DNA of 13,072 bases from Syntrophorhabdus sp. PtaB.Bin184 (GCA_002067555.1 MVQQ01000234.1:1-13072), one strand, 5' to 3'. Numbered from the stretch's first letter, positions 1 to 6,477 are shown. Notes: a model not told the origin generated them from the letters alone. Numbers and translations are program-made.

Positions 1-768
1 CGGGATGTCGCACCGGATGCGCGCCAGGTCCTGCGATGTGAACGCGCTTTCGCGCCCCTCTTCCAGCAGGCGGCGTATCCGCTCCGGCTGAACCTTTTCG
101 AGGTTTTCGTAGATGCCGTCCAGCGTTTCGAACTCGACGATGAGTTTGGCGGCGGTTTTCTCGCCGATGCCCTTCACGCCCGGGATATTGTCGGAGGTGT
201 CGCCGCAGAGTGAGAGATAATCCACGACATTCCGGGGCGGGACACCGAACTTTTCGGTCACCTCCGCCTCGCCTATGACAACGTTCTTCATTGAGTCGAG
301 GATGCGGACCCTGTCACCCACGAGCTGCATCATGTCCTTGTCGCCCGTAACGATAAAGGTCATCACGTTGTCCCTGGTCTTCAGATGCTCCGTGATGGTG
401 GCGATGATATCGTCCGCCTCAAAACCCTCCTTTTCCACAACGGGCAGCCCCATGGCATCGATGATCTCTTTGACGAAAGGCACCTGGAGGGAAAGGTTGT
501 CGGGCATTGCCGGCCGCTGTGCCTTGTACTCCCTGGATATCTCCTCCCTGAAGGAGGGACCCCGGGAGTCAAAGACGACGATGAGATTGTCGGGGTTCTC
601 GCTGGCGATGAGCTTCCGGATCATGCCCACGAAGGCATAGATGGCATTCGTGGGAACCCCCCATGAGTTGGAAAGGTGCGGTGTCGCGTAGAAGGCGCGG
701 TAGAGATAGGAATGTCCATCGACGAGGAAGACGCGCTTGTACGCAGCGGCGGATGTGTTCTCGGTCAT
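1..768 (-). CDS. polA: DNA polymerase I, N-terminal 5'-3' exonuclease part (partial, runs off left edge)
   Basis: The visible 256 residues form the structure-specific 5' nuclease domain of DNA polymerase I, which removes RNA primers and displaced flaps during lagging-strand maturation and repair. Metal-binding acidic residues of the family are visible in order: D17 (LVDGHSYLYRAF), D67 (VVFDSRG), D119/D120 (EADDI), D143/D145 (TGDKD) and D190/D193 (CGDTSDNIPG). A helix-hairpin-helix follows (GVKGIGEKTA, about 197-206). The ATG at 768 is preceded by a good GGAAGGAGAG ribosome binding site. The frame stays open to base 1, so the 3'-5' exonuclease and polymerase domains, if present, lie outside the window. 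A stand-alone flap exonuclease cannot be excluded from this part alone, but full PolA is more usual. The start lies 21 nt after the siroheme decarboxylase stop, so polA is probably the last visible gene of that operon. Confidence 0.93.
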   Translation of the reverse strand, partial: MTENTSAAAYKRVFLVDGHSYLYRAFYATPHLSNSWGVPTNAIYAFVGMIRKLIASENPDNLIVVFDSRGPSFREEISREYKAQRPAMPDNLSLQVPFVKEIIDAMGLPVVEKEGFEADDIIATITEHLKTRDNVMTFIVTGDKDMMQLVGDRVRILDSMKNVVIGEAEVTEKFGVPPRNVVDYLSLCGDTSDNIPGVKGIGEKTAAKLIVEFETLDGIYENLEKVQPERIRRLLEEGRESAFTSQDLARIRCDIP

Positions 769-789
769 GTCTCTCCTTCCTGGCAGTCT

Positions 790-1266
790 TTAGTCTTCGG
801 GTACGGAGAAACGGGTCCGTATCTTGAAGGTCCGTTTTTCAGGGAAGCGTTGAATGGTGACGGAAAAGGCATCTTCCAGCGTCGTGAGGAACCTTTCGAT
901 ATCCTCCTTTCTTTCCATCGTAACGGTGAACCAGAGGTTCAGTTCCCCTTCGCGTTCGTAATTGTGGGTCACTCCCGCTTCCCTGCTCACCGCGCCGGAG
1001 ACATCTTCAAGTCTCTCCGAAGGGACTGCGACGCCGCAGAGGAGGCTTGTGTACCCCAGTTTCCCGGCGTCGAGCACCGGTCCGATGCGCCGTATGTAAC
1101 CCCGGTCCTTGAGGCTTTTCACCCTTTTCCGGGTTTCCTCTTCAGTGAGGCCGACCTTAGCTCCTATGGCCTCAAAGGGTCTTTCGGCGAGGGGGAAATC
1201 CTCCTGGAGGATGGTGAGCATCCTCCTGTCGATGGCGTCCATTTCCTTCACGAAGGCCTTGCTCAT
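790..1266 (-). CDS. ahbB: Siroheme decarboxylase, AhbA/AhbB (NirDLGH-like) family
   Basis: A 158-residue Lrp/AsnC-like protein: an N-terminal winged helix-turn-helix (about 8-60, with LKDRGYIRRIGPVLD) and a C-terminal RAM-like domain. The segment GVTHNYEREGELNLWFT (98-114) and the closing FPEKRTFKIRTRF are typical of siroheme decarboxylases, which convert siroheme to 12,18-didecarboxysiroheme in the alternative heme pathway of sulfate reducers and archaea (or in heme d1 synthesis). H101 falls at the family's catalytic/heme-contacting histidine. These enzymes usually work as an AhbA-AhbB pair; only one subunit is here, and I cannot tell A from B with certainty, so the symbol is tentative. A longer reading frame extends upstream into the reductase gene, but the ATG at 1266 is preferred because it forms an ATGA overlap with the upstream stop and begins where family similarity begins. 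A DNA-binding Lrp-type regulator is the alternative reading, but the THNYER..NLWFT motif argues against it. Confidence 0.85.
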   Translation of the reverse strand: MSKAFVKEMDAIDRRMLTILQEDFPLAERPFEAIGAKVGLTEEETRKRVKSLKDRGYIRRIGPVLDAGKLGYTSLLCGVAVPSERLEDVSGAVSREAGVTHNYEREGELNLWFTVTMERKEDIERFLTTLEDAFSVTIQRFPEKRTFKIRTRFSVPED

Positions 1267-1784
1267 CCCGGACCTCCCGAAAGGAAGCACTCGAAACGGT
1301 CCTCCGCTGCCTTGCAGATGGGGCATGTTTCCGGGGGCGCCTCCCTGGCGCATAGATACCCGCAGACCCTGCACCGCCATACGGGAAGGGGCGGCCGGCC
1401 GATTCCCGCGACAGGCTCGCTGTCATGGCGGCGGGAACCTTCGGCAGGTCTTCTTTCCGGGATGGACGCAAGGGGACGGTGTCCTTCGGCAACATCGCGC
1501 GAGACGTAAAGGGCACAGAAACAGGAACCATGCTCGGCGAGGTCCGCATCGCGGTAGTCACAGGGACAGATGATATCGCTGTCGTCCTCTCGCCTGCCTG
1601 AGGCCAGCCGGCAGGGGCAGGCCGGGTAGCCGTACCTTTCAACATTGGTTAGAAGCCCTTGTACGAGGGCTCTCACAAAACCCATGTCGGGGTTGAGATG
1701 GTATCCGGATGCCTGCGATCGGGCCAGGAGATCTTCGAGGAAGAGGTCCGCCCCTTTCGAGCCTTGCGCCGGTCCGTCATTCAT
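1263..1784 (-). CDS. Ferredoxin:thioredoxin/disulfide reductase catalytic subunit fused to a rubredoxin-like domain
   Basis: This 173-residue protein has an FTR-beta catalytic domain (about 10-95) followed by a linker and a rubredoxin-like zinc/iron knuckle domain (about 134-168). The FTR signature is C56-P-C58, C73-P-C75 and C88-F-C90. In known FTRs these cysteines hold a [4Fe-4S] cluster and a redox-active disulfide that accepts electrons one at a time from ferredoxin and reduces a thioredoxin/glutaredoxin-type partner. The usual third motif is CHC; here histidine is replaced by phenylalanine (CFC). The C-terminal C138-x-x-C141-G-Y and C154-P-x-C157 match rubredoxin metal-binding loops. The architecture matches the ferredoxin:disulfide reductases (FDR) described from Methanosarcina and anaerobic bacteria. 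The start at 1784 is chosen because the ATG overlaps the upstream glutaredoxin stop (ATGA), implying translational coupling; upstream in-frame starts lie inside that gene. The glutaredoxin-like neighbour is the likely electron acceptor. Confidence 0.88.
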   Translation of the reverse strand: MNDGPAQGSKGADLFLEDLLARSQASGYHLNPDMGFVRALVQGLLTNVERYGYPACPCRLASGRREDDSDIICPCDYRDADLAEHGSCFCALYVSRDVAEGHRPLASIPERRPAEGSRRHDSEPVAGIGRPPLPVWRCRVCGYLCAREAPPETCPICKAAEDRFECFLSGGPG

Positions 1785-2062
1785 AAGTTGAGAGCCTGCC
1801 TCAGCGTGTCCTCGTTGAACCCGATGACGCACTTCTCGCCATTCACGACAAGTGAAGGAAACGAACACTTCGGGTTCCACCGCTTGAGTTCCGCGATTGT
1901 CTGCGTTTTCTCTTCATCCGCCAGGGTATCGACGTCGACGTAGTCGTAACCGATCCCCATTTTGGCGAGGAATCCCTTCATCATTTTGCACCAGACGCAG
2001 GTGCTGAGGGCGTAAAGAGCGAGAGATCCCTTGTCTTTGCCTTCCACGCGGGTCATCCCCAT
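1781..2062 (-). CDS. Glutaredoxin-like (NrdH/GrxC type) thiol-disulfide protein
   Basis: A 93-residue thioredoxin-fold protein. It shows a beta strand leading to the redox motif C22-V-W-C25 and the cis-proline strand CSFPSLVV (66-73), which corresponds to the TVP region of glutaredoxins. A following GFNEDTLRQAL resembles the G-[FY]-x-E-x-L end of the fold. C66 and C78 are additional cysteines. It has no signal peptide and is cytoplasmic. The ATG at 2062 is supported by an AAAGGAGG ribosome binding site seven nt upstream; a second ATG two codons later is less well placed. It is the first gene of the operon and overlaps the FTR/rubredoxin gene by 4 bp, so it most likely takes electrons from that reductase rather than from glutathione. 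Physiological targets (ribonucleotide reductase, peroxiredoxins) are not shown here. Confidence 0.85.
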   Translation of the reverse strand: MGMTRVEGKDKGSLALYALSTCVWCKMMKGFLAKMGIGYDYVDVDTLADEEKTQTIAELKRWNPKCSFPSLVVNGEKCVIGFNEDTLRQALNL

Positions 2063-2101
2063 TTCCGGGCCTCCTTTCGAGCATCGGGTCTTGTCATGTT
2101 C

Positions 2102-2115
2102 CTATGGTACCATAG
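2102..2115. promoter_or_regulatory. Perfect 14-bp palindrome in divergent intergenic region
   Basis: CTATGGTACCATAG is a perfect palindrome 40 nt upstream of the glutaredoxin start, in the 159-nt divergent gap between that operon and the small secreted protein gene. Its position would suit an operator for the minus-strand operon, and on the minus strand it contains TATGGT, which could act as a weak -10. No regulator is identified. The same gap also holds a small 6-bp hairpin (TTCTTC/GAAGAA, 2139-2156). I found no convincing -35/-10 pair for the minus strand. Confidence 0.35.
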
Positions 2116-2179
2116 CGCCATCGCCTAAAAACAGGTTTTTCTTCTCCTGCGAAGAATGACGGGATGGAGACCGAAATTA

Positions 2180-2188
2180 TGATATACT
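2180..2188 (+). promoter_or_regulatory. Extended -10 promoter for the small secreted protein gene
   Basis: TGATATACT fits an extended -10 (TGnTATAAT) with five of six -10 bases. It lies 34 nt before the ATG at 2222, which has a GGAGGAG ribosome binding site. No good -35 hexamer is visible 16-18 nt upstream, as is common for extended -10 promoters. Confidence 0.45.
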
Positions 2189-2221
2189 GTTGTCATGCCA
2201 GAAAAGAGAGGGAGGAGTTCC

Positions 2222-2554
2222 ATGAGAAGAGCTTTTGTTCTGTCGATCCTGTTGTCCGTTTGTTTCGCAACCGTTTCCTCATTTGCGGCCGACGAGGCAA
2301 AAACGGGCCAGTCATTTGTCTGCCCCCGCGCCGTCAATGTGGAGGTGGGCATAAGGACCACCGGGGGCGCAACCGGCTGGGAAGCGATCCCCGCCCGGAG
2401 CACCTTCACTCTGGCGATCAAGGAGAGCGTGGTGCGCGGCTCCACCATGATCTGCCATTACACGAACGGCACCGTGGACTACAACCTGACCAGGGCCTTT
2501 CCCAAAGGGAAGACGTGCCACATAGCTCCCAACCAGTCGTTCATGTGCCAGTGA
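2222..2554 (+). CDS. Small secreted cysteine-rich protein of unknown function
   Basis: I do not recognise the family. The 110-residue product begins with a clear Sec signal peptide: MRR, a hydrophobic core from about 4 to 18, and a probable cleavage after SSFA (A22). The predicted mature protein is about 88 residues and contains four cysteines (C34, C78, C99, C109), enough for two disulfides in the periplasm. It ends in ...SFMCQ. It is rich in T/G/N and looks like a compact beta-type domain. The start at 2222 is preferred over an upstream in-frame ATG at 2195 because GGAGGAG lies just before it and the signal peptide starts there. It stands alone on the plus strand with its own candidate promoter, divergent from the glutaredoxin operon and convergent with the cyclase-like gene. 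The stop codon directly abuts the 9-nt-repeat hairpin. Confidence 0.7.
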   Translation: MRRAFVLSILLSVCFATVSSFAADEAKTGQSFVCPRAVNVEVGIRTTGGATGWEAIPARSTFTLAIKESVVRGSTMICHYTNGTVDYNLTRAFPKGKTCHIAPNQSFMCQ

Positions 2555-2660
2555 AAAGACAGCTTGAACCGCTCGAGCCGCTTGAGCGTTCCTGCTCTGC
2601 ACGGTCGCTTTTTCCCGTTCAAGCTGTTCAAGCAGCTCAAGCGGCTGCAACCATTCTTTT
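2554..2660. repeat. Long hairpin of 9-nt (NGCTTGAAC) repeats between convergent genes, copy 1
   Basis: The left arm (about 2560-2588) consists of three 9-nt units close to NGCTTGAAC; the right arm (about 2616-2650) holds four units of the inverse type GTTCAAGCN. Aligned over 31 positions the arms are complementary at 22, with several mismatches able to form G-U pairs. The element starts with AAAAGAC directly at the stop codon of the plus gene and ends next to the stop codon of the minus gene, so it fills the whole gap. A run of T (about 2609-2613) lies inside the loop. A bidirectional terminator role is plausible from the position. A second copy of the same design is at 10657-10757. Confidence 0.75.
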
Positions 2661-3644
2661 CTAGTGGAAATCTGACCAGTCTGCGCGGAGCCTGTTGATG
2701 TCTTTGTAGACCGTTGTGTGGCGTGCCTTGTCGTATTCGAGGACGTAGTCCACGAAGGTGGGGAGGTACCCCTGGGTCTTGAGCGTGCCAAGGATGTTCC
2801 CGACGTAGGTTTCGAGCCTTTCCCGGGGGTTTCCGGGGATGTCGTCGAAGGTGCCCGAGCGGAAACGCCTGATGAGGCCCTCGATGACGGCCACGAAGAT
2901 GATGATGACCTTGCTCGGGATGAGCACGTGGCTGCCGTGGAGCTCCAGCTGCTTCAGCAGGTTGTCGAGGAACTTGACGACCGTCGGGTGATCGGCCGTC
3001 CTCAGCAGCGTTTCGATGAAGAAGATGAAGGTGTTGATGTACTTGTCGATGTCGTTGATGTGCGACTTGAGCATCTCCTCGAAATACATCGTGTCCACTA
3101 TCTGCCTCAACGACCCTTCCTCGGGAAGGAGGAGGAGCTTGGTGTCCTCGTATCCGCGCTTGGGCAGGTATTCCTCGTACTCGACGAAGTCGACCCGTCG
3201 TTTGAGGGCCGCGCATTCCTTGCCGGGTTCGAAGAAGATACCGTCGAGGGCGATCCCCGAGATATTCAGCGTCGATTCGAGCTTGTAGGCCTTGAGGTAG
3301 CCCTCGCCGAGGAAGGGAAGGATGACCCTGTTGCCGCTGACGAAGCTGGAAAAGTCAAGCGGTGTCATACCCCCATGGGCGATGCCGCCGCGGAGCCAGA
3401 AATCGTTCAGGATTCCCCACGTGTAGATGGAGCGCGCCGTTTCCCTCACCTTCGCAAAGACTTTCGAGATGACGACAATGCTGTCGGAGAAAAGGAAATA
3501 GGTTACATCCTTGTCCCCTCGCTCGTCGATGGCGGCGACGAGCTTCTCGTAGCGGTTCCTGAGGTCGCCCGACAGGAACCGGGACGTGAATCCCAGGACG
3601 TCGAAATACGCGACGTATGCGTTGTTCACCGGAGGTTTTTCCAT
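2661..3644 (-). CDS. Class III nucleotidyl cyclase-like protein with helical C-terminal region
   Basis: A 327-residue soluble protein with no signal peptide or clear membrane segment. Its N-terminal part (about 8-135) lines up with class III adenylate/guanylate cyclase catalytic folds. YVAYFDVLGF (D15) matches the first metal-binding strand and YFLFSDSIVVI (D54) the second metal-binding hairpin. LRGGIAHGG (84-92) sits where cyclases have R-x-G-[IV]-H-x-G. GEGYLKAYKLES (113-124) matches the helix that normally carries the transition-state Asn and Arg (N-x-A-x-R-L), but here Asn/Arg are replaced, so activity or substrate may differ. The C-terminal part (about 180-327) appears all-helical and unrecognised. 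Product identity (cAMP, cGMP, a pyrimidine cyclic nucleotide, or none) cannot be read from sequence. The ATG at 3644 is chosen because cyclase similarity begins there and a promoter lies just upstream. Longer extension would run far into the ATPase gene. Confidence 0.6.
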   Translation of the reverse strand: MEKPPVNNAYVAYFDVLGFTSRFLSGDLRNRYEKLVAAIDERGDKDVTYFLFSDSIVVISKVFAKVRETARSIYTWGILNDFWLRGGIAHGGMTPLDFSSFVSGNRVILPFLGEGYLKAYKLESTLNISGIALDGIFFEPGKECAALKRRVDFVEYEEYLPKRGYEDTKLLLLPEEGSLRQIVDTMYFEEMLKSHINDIDKYINTFIFFIETLLRTADHPTVVKFLDNLLKQLELHGSHVLIPSKVIIIFVAVIEGLIRRFRSGTFDDIPGNPRERLETYVGNILGTLKTQGYLPTFVDYVLEYDKARHTTVYKDINRLRADWSDFH

Positions 3645-3662
3645 TGTTATGGCCTGGTCAAC

Positions 3663-3692
3663 ATTATAAGTATCATCATCATGAAAAATCAA
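3663..3692 (-). promoter_or_regulatory. Sigma-70-type promoter of the cyclase-like gene
   Basis: On the minus strand TTGATT (3687-3692) and TATAAT (3663-3668) are separated by 18 nt. The -35 overlaps the ATPase stop codon. The expected transcription start near 3656 leaves only about 12 nt before the ATG at 3644, with no clear Shine-Dalgarno, so the mRNA would have a very short leader. Confidence 0.6.
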
Positions 3693-6328
3693 CCCTTTGA
3701 GTTCCCGGCCGGGCGTCGTACCCTCGCGCGGCGGACCAGCTTTTCTGCCTCGACGGCGAAGAAGACGATCGACGAGATCCCCACGCAGGCGGCCAGTTCC
3801 CCGAGGGTCAGGGGTTGTGTCCTGAAGACCGTGTTGAGCGGTCCCACGTAGACGACGGCGAGCTGCATCAATATGGAAAGGACGACCGCGCCGAGAAGTG
3901 CCTTGTTGGACATGAGGCCCTGTTTGAAGAGGGATTTCCTGTCGGACCGGATCGCGAGGGCGTTCGCAAGCTGGGTGAAACAGAGCACCGTGAAGACCAT
4001 GGTTTGCCATTCCCCGTCGCAGACTGTCATGGAGACGTACTGCACGGAGAGGACGAGAAAGGCCATGAGGGCCCCCACCCAGATCGTCTGGATGCCGAGG
4101 CCGCCGGAGAAGATGCTTTCCCTCGGGTTTCTCGGAGGGCGCCGCATGACGTCGTCTTCCGCCGGCTCCACGGAAAGGGCGAGGGCGGGGAGGCTGTCGG
4201 TGACGAGGTTGACCCAGAGGATATGTATGGGCAGGAGGGGGATGGGAAAACCCAGGACCTGAGCGAAGAATATCGTCATGATCTCCCCCGTGTTCGTCGC
4301 GAGAAGGTACCGAATGAATTTGCGGATGTTGTCGTATATCTTCCTTCCCTCCCGCACTGCCTGCACGATGGTCGAGAAGTTGTCGTCGAGGAGGATCATG
4401 TGGGCGGCCTCCTTGGAGACATCCGTGCCCGTGACGCCCATCGCGACACCGATGTCGGCCCGTTTGAGGGCGGGGGCATCGTTGACGCCGTCACCGGTCA
4501 TTGCCACGAACTGGTGTTTCTCCTGCAGGGCCTTGACGATCTTTAGCTTCTGTTCGGGCGCGACCCGCGCGTAGGCCTGAATGTGTTCCACCCTTGACGC
4601 GAAGACATCATCGCCGAGTGCGGCAAGCTCCTTTCCGGTCATGACGCCATCGCTTGACTCGTCAAGTATGCCGATGCGCTTCGCGATGGCGGCGGCCGTG
4701 ACGGGATGGTCCCCGGTGATCATGACGGGCCTGATGCCCGCCGTCCTGCAGAGATCGACGGCTTCTTTCGCCTCATCCCGGGGTGGGTCCATCATTCCGA
4801 CGAGGCCAAGTATGGTGAGGTCGTTCTCCATCGTGTCGATGGAGCATTCTCCGGGGAGTGTTTTCCAGGTCCGCATGGCCACGCACAGGACCCGAAGGCC
4901 CCTCTTCGCCATGTCTTCATTCACGGCGAGGATCCCTTCCTTCTTCAAGGGTTCCTCCCTTCCGTTCACCCACATCTTCAGGGCCCGTTCGATGAGGACG
5001 TCGGGTGCGCCCTTGGTGTAGGACACGAAGCCCCCATCCGGCATGCTATGTATGGTCGTCATGCATTTCCGGTCGGAGTCGAAGGGGATCTCGCCGACGC
5101 GGGGGTGTTCCGTCTCGATCCTTTCCCTCTCGTACCCGTTGTCCCGGGCTACGGTGTAGAGGGCGACTTCCGTGGGGTCTCCAATAAAGGCACCGTCCGT
5201 GCCTTCCCTCGAGTCGTTGTTAAGGGCGACCCCCCTCATGAGGTCTGAAAGCGCCCGGGCCTTTTCATCGGTGCTCCTGATTATGTCTCCCTGGGCGTAG
5301 AGCTCTTCGACGGTCATGCGGTTGTACGTGAGAGTTCCCGTTTTGTCGGAGCATATATACGTGACGGAACCGAGCGTCTCAACGGCGGGAAGTTTCCTGA
5401 TGAGGGCGTTCTTTTTCACCATCTTCTTCGCGCCGAGGGCGAGGGAGATGGTGATGACCGCCGGCAGGGCCTCGGGTATCGCCGCGACGGCCAGGGAGAT
5501 GGCAGTGAGGAGCATGAGCAGCGGCCGCTCTCCCCGCAGAAGGCCGATGACGAAGACGACGGCGCATATGACGAGGATGGCTATCGCAAGGTTCTTGCCA
5601 AAGACCGCGAGCCGTTTCTGAAGGGGGGTCCTGACCTCATCTTCATCCTGGAGCATGGACGCTATCTTTCCCAGCTCCGTTTCCATGCCGGTGCCGACAA
5701 CGATGCCCGTCCCTCTGCCGTAGGTGACGATGGTTCCCTTGTAGACCATGTTCACCCTGTCGCCGATGGAGATATCCGCGTCACAGAGTTCCCCGACGGA
5801 CTTCTCCACGGGAACGGATTCGCCTGTGAGGGCTGCCTCGTCGACGCGCATCTGCGCGCTTTCGATGAGGCGCATGTCGGCGGGAACGATGGCGCCCGCC
5901 TCGAGAAGAACGACATCCCCCGGAACGATGTCCCGCGAGGCCATCGACCGGACGCTGCCGTCCCTGAGGACGGCCGCCATGGGAGCTGCCATCTGTTTCA
6001 AGGCCTCGATGGCCTTTTCAGCCCTGAACTCCTGGATGAAACCGATGACGGCGTTGGCGATAACGATGGCAATGATGATGAGCGTGTCTGTCAGTTCCCC
6101 GATGACGCCTGCCACGACGGCCGCACCGAGGAGGATGAGGATCATGAAGTCCTTGAACTGGTCAAGGAACATCATCACCGGTGTTTTCTTCTTTTTTGCC
6201 TTCAGCTCGTTGGGACCGTGCTCGTCGAGCCTTCTCGCGGCCTCGTCGGTCCCGAGGCCCGTCCTCCGGCTTTTCAGGTGCTCGCAGAGGGATTCCACCG
6301 GTTCCCTGTGGTAACAAATGTTCTCCAT
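3689..6328 (-). CDS. P-type cation-transporting ATPase, type II (Ca2+/Mn2+-like), under Mn2+ riboswitch control
   Basis: An 879-residue inner-membrane ATP-driven cation pump. Visible in order: cation-ATPase N-terminal domain (1-55), TM1-2 (about 58-100), actuator loop TGES (168-171), M4 with PEALP (285-289), phosphorylation site CSDKTGTLT (D328), KGAP (439-442) in the nucleotide-binding domain, TGD (538-540), TGDGVNDAP (611-619), and M5-M6 with NTGE (679-682) and NLVTD (707-711). E286, N679, E682, N707, T710 and D711 match Ca2+-ligating residues of SERCA/PMR1-type pumps, so Ca2+ and/or Mn2+ export is likely; Na+/K+-type selectivity is less likely. The ATG at 6328 follows AAAGGAGAG; an in-frame ATG at 6385 would lie inside the riboswitch and is rejected. 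The two Mn2+ aptamers upstream argue that it exports excess Mn2+, as for other P-type ATPases behind yybP-ykoY leaders. Substrate assignment is inference. Confidence 0.93.
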   Translation of the reverse strand: MENICYHREPVESLCEHLKSRRTGLGTDEAARRLDEHGPNELKAKKKKTPVMMFLDQFKDFMILILLGAAVVAGVIGELTDTLIIIAIVIANAVIGFIQEFRAEKAIEALKQMAAPMAAVLRDGSVRSMASRDIVPGDVVLLEAGAIVPADMRLIESAQMRVDEAALTGESVPVEKSVGELCDADISIGDRVNMVYKGTIVTYGRGTGIVVGTGMETELGKIASMLQDEDEVRTPLQKRLAVFGKNLAIAILVICAVVFVIGLLRGERPLLMLLTAISLAVAAIPEALPAVITISLALGAKKMVKKNALIRKLPAVETLGSVTYICSDKTGTLTYNRMTVEELYAQGDIIRSTDEKARALSDLMRGVALNNDSREGTDGAFIGDPTEVALYTVARDNGYERERIETEHPRVGEIPFDSDRKCMTTIHSMPDGGFVSYTKGAPDVLIERALKMWVNGREEPLKKEGILAVNEDMAKRGLRVLCVAMRTWKTLPGECSIDTMENDLTILGLVGMMDPPRDEAKEAVDLCRTAGIRPVMITGDHPVTAAAIAKRIGILDESSDGVMTGKELAALGDDVFASRVEHIQAYARVAPEQKLKIVKALQEKHQFVAMTGDGVNDAPALKRADIGVAMGVTGTDVSKEAAHMILLDDNFSTIVQAVREGRKIYDNIRKFIRYLLATNTGEIMTIFFAQVLGFPIPLLPIHILWVNLVTDSLPALALSVEPAEDDVMRRPPRNPRESIFSGGLGIQTIWVGALMAFLVLSVQYVSMTVCDGEWQTMVFTVLCFTQLANALAIRSDRKSLFKQGLMSNKALLGAVVLSILMQLAVVYVGPLNTVFRTQPLTLGELAACVGISSIVFFAVEAEKLVRRARVRRPAGNSKG

Positions 6329-6336
6329 CGTTCTCT

Positions 6337-6388
6337 CCTTTCCTGTGATGCGGCCGGCCTTGGCACCGGTTGGCCGCTCTGGCAAAGG
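6337..6388 (-). promoter_or_regulatory. Expression platform of aptamer 2: ribosome-binding-site sequestration hairpin
   Basis: On the minus strand the 3' strand of aptamer stem P1, CCTTTGCC (6381-6388), can pair with GGAAAGG (6337-6343), which includes the Shine-Dalgarno of the ATPase, leaving one bulged G. Between them GCGGCC (6372-6377) pairs with GGCCGC (6350-6355), bringing the two segments together. When Mn2+ stabilises P1, CCTTT is held by AAAGG of the aptamer and the Shine-Dalgarno would be free. This predicts translational activation by Mn2+. The pairings are visible; the switching is inference. Confidence 0.6.
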
Positions 6389-6477
6389 TCTCGCTTGTTA
6401 GGATCTCTAACCGGCATACCGGTCGGTCTCGAGGCCGACGTCCTGACGATGGTGCCGATGAAGCTACTCCCCTTTAA
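6381..6477 (-). promoter_or_regulatory. yybP-ykoY manganese riboswitch aptamer 2 (ATPase-proximal)
   Basis: On the minus strand the element begins TTAAAGGGGAGTAGC and ends AAGCGAGACCTTTGCC. These match the two conserved blocks of the yybP-ykoY family (AAAGGGGAGUAGC and AGCAAGACCUUUGCC). P1 pairs AAAGG with CCTTT. The region in between contains several local stems, including GTCGG/CCGAC, ACCGG/CCGGT and GTTAG/CTAAC. This class binds Mn2+ and typically controls Mn2+ exporters (MntP, TerC-like Alx, P-type ATPases). It lies 52 nt upstream of the ATPase start. It shares the blocks AGCTACTCCCCTT and CAAAGGTCTCGCTTG (plus-strand sense) exactly with aptamer 1, while the middle differs. Confidence 0.88.

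Noticed and set aside
2139..2175. Possible REP-like half element (CTCCTGCGAAGAATGACGGG)
   Set aside because: It resembles one end of the common REP-like repeats of Gram-negative genomes, but no matching partner arm is visible here, so it cannot be supported.
2661..3644. Assignment of the cyclase-like gene as a Pycsar anti-phage system
   Set aside because: No adjacent effector (membrane or TIR type) is present; the neighbours are a secreted protein and a metal ATPase, so the defence label is not supported.
2718..3851. 377-codon plus-strand open frame
   Set aside because: Antisense to the cyclase-like gene and the ATPase end; composition is acidic low-complexity D/E/V typical of the reverse complement of coding DNA, with no recognisable domain.
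6329..6385. Upstream ATG start for the ATPase at 6385
   Set aside because: It lies inside aptamer 2 and its expression platform; the ATG at 6328 has a proper Shine-Dalgarno and family-typical N-terminus.
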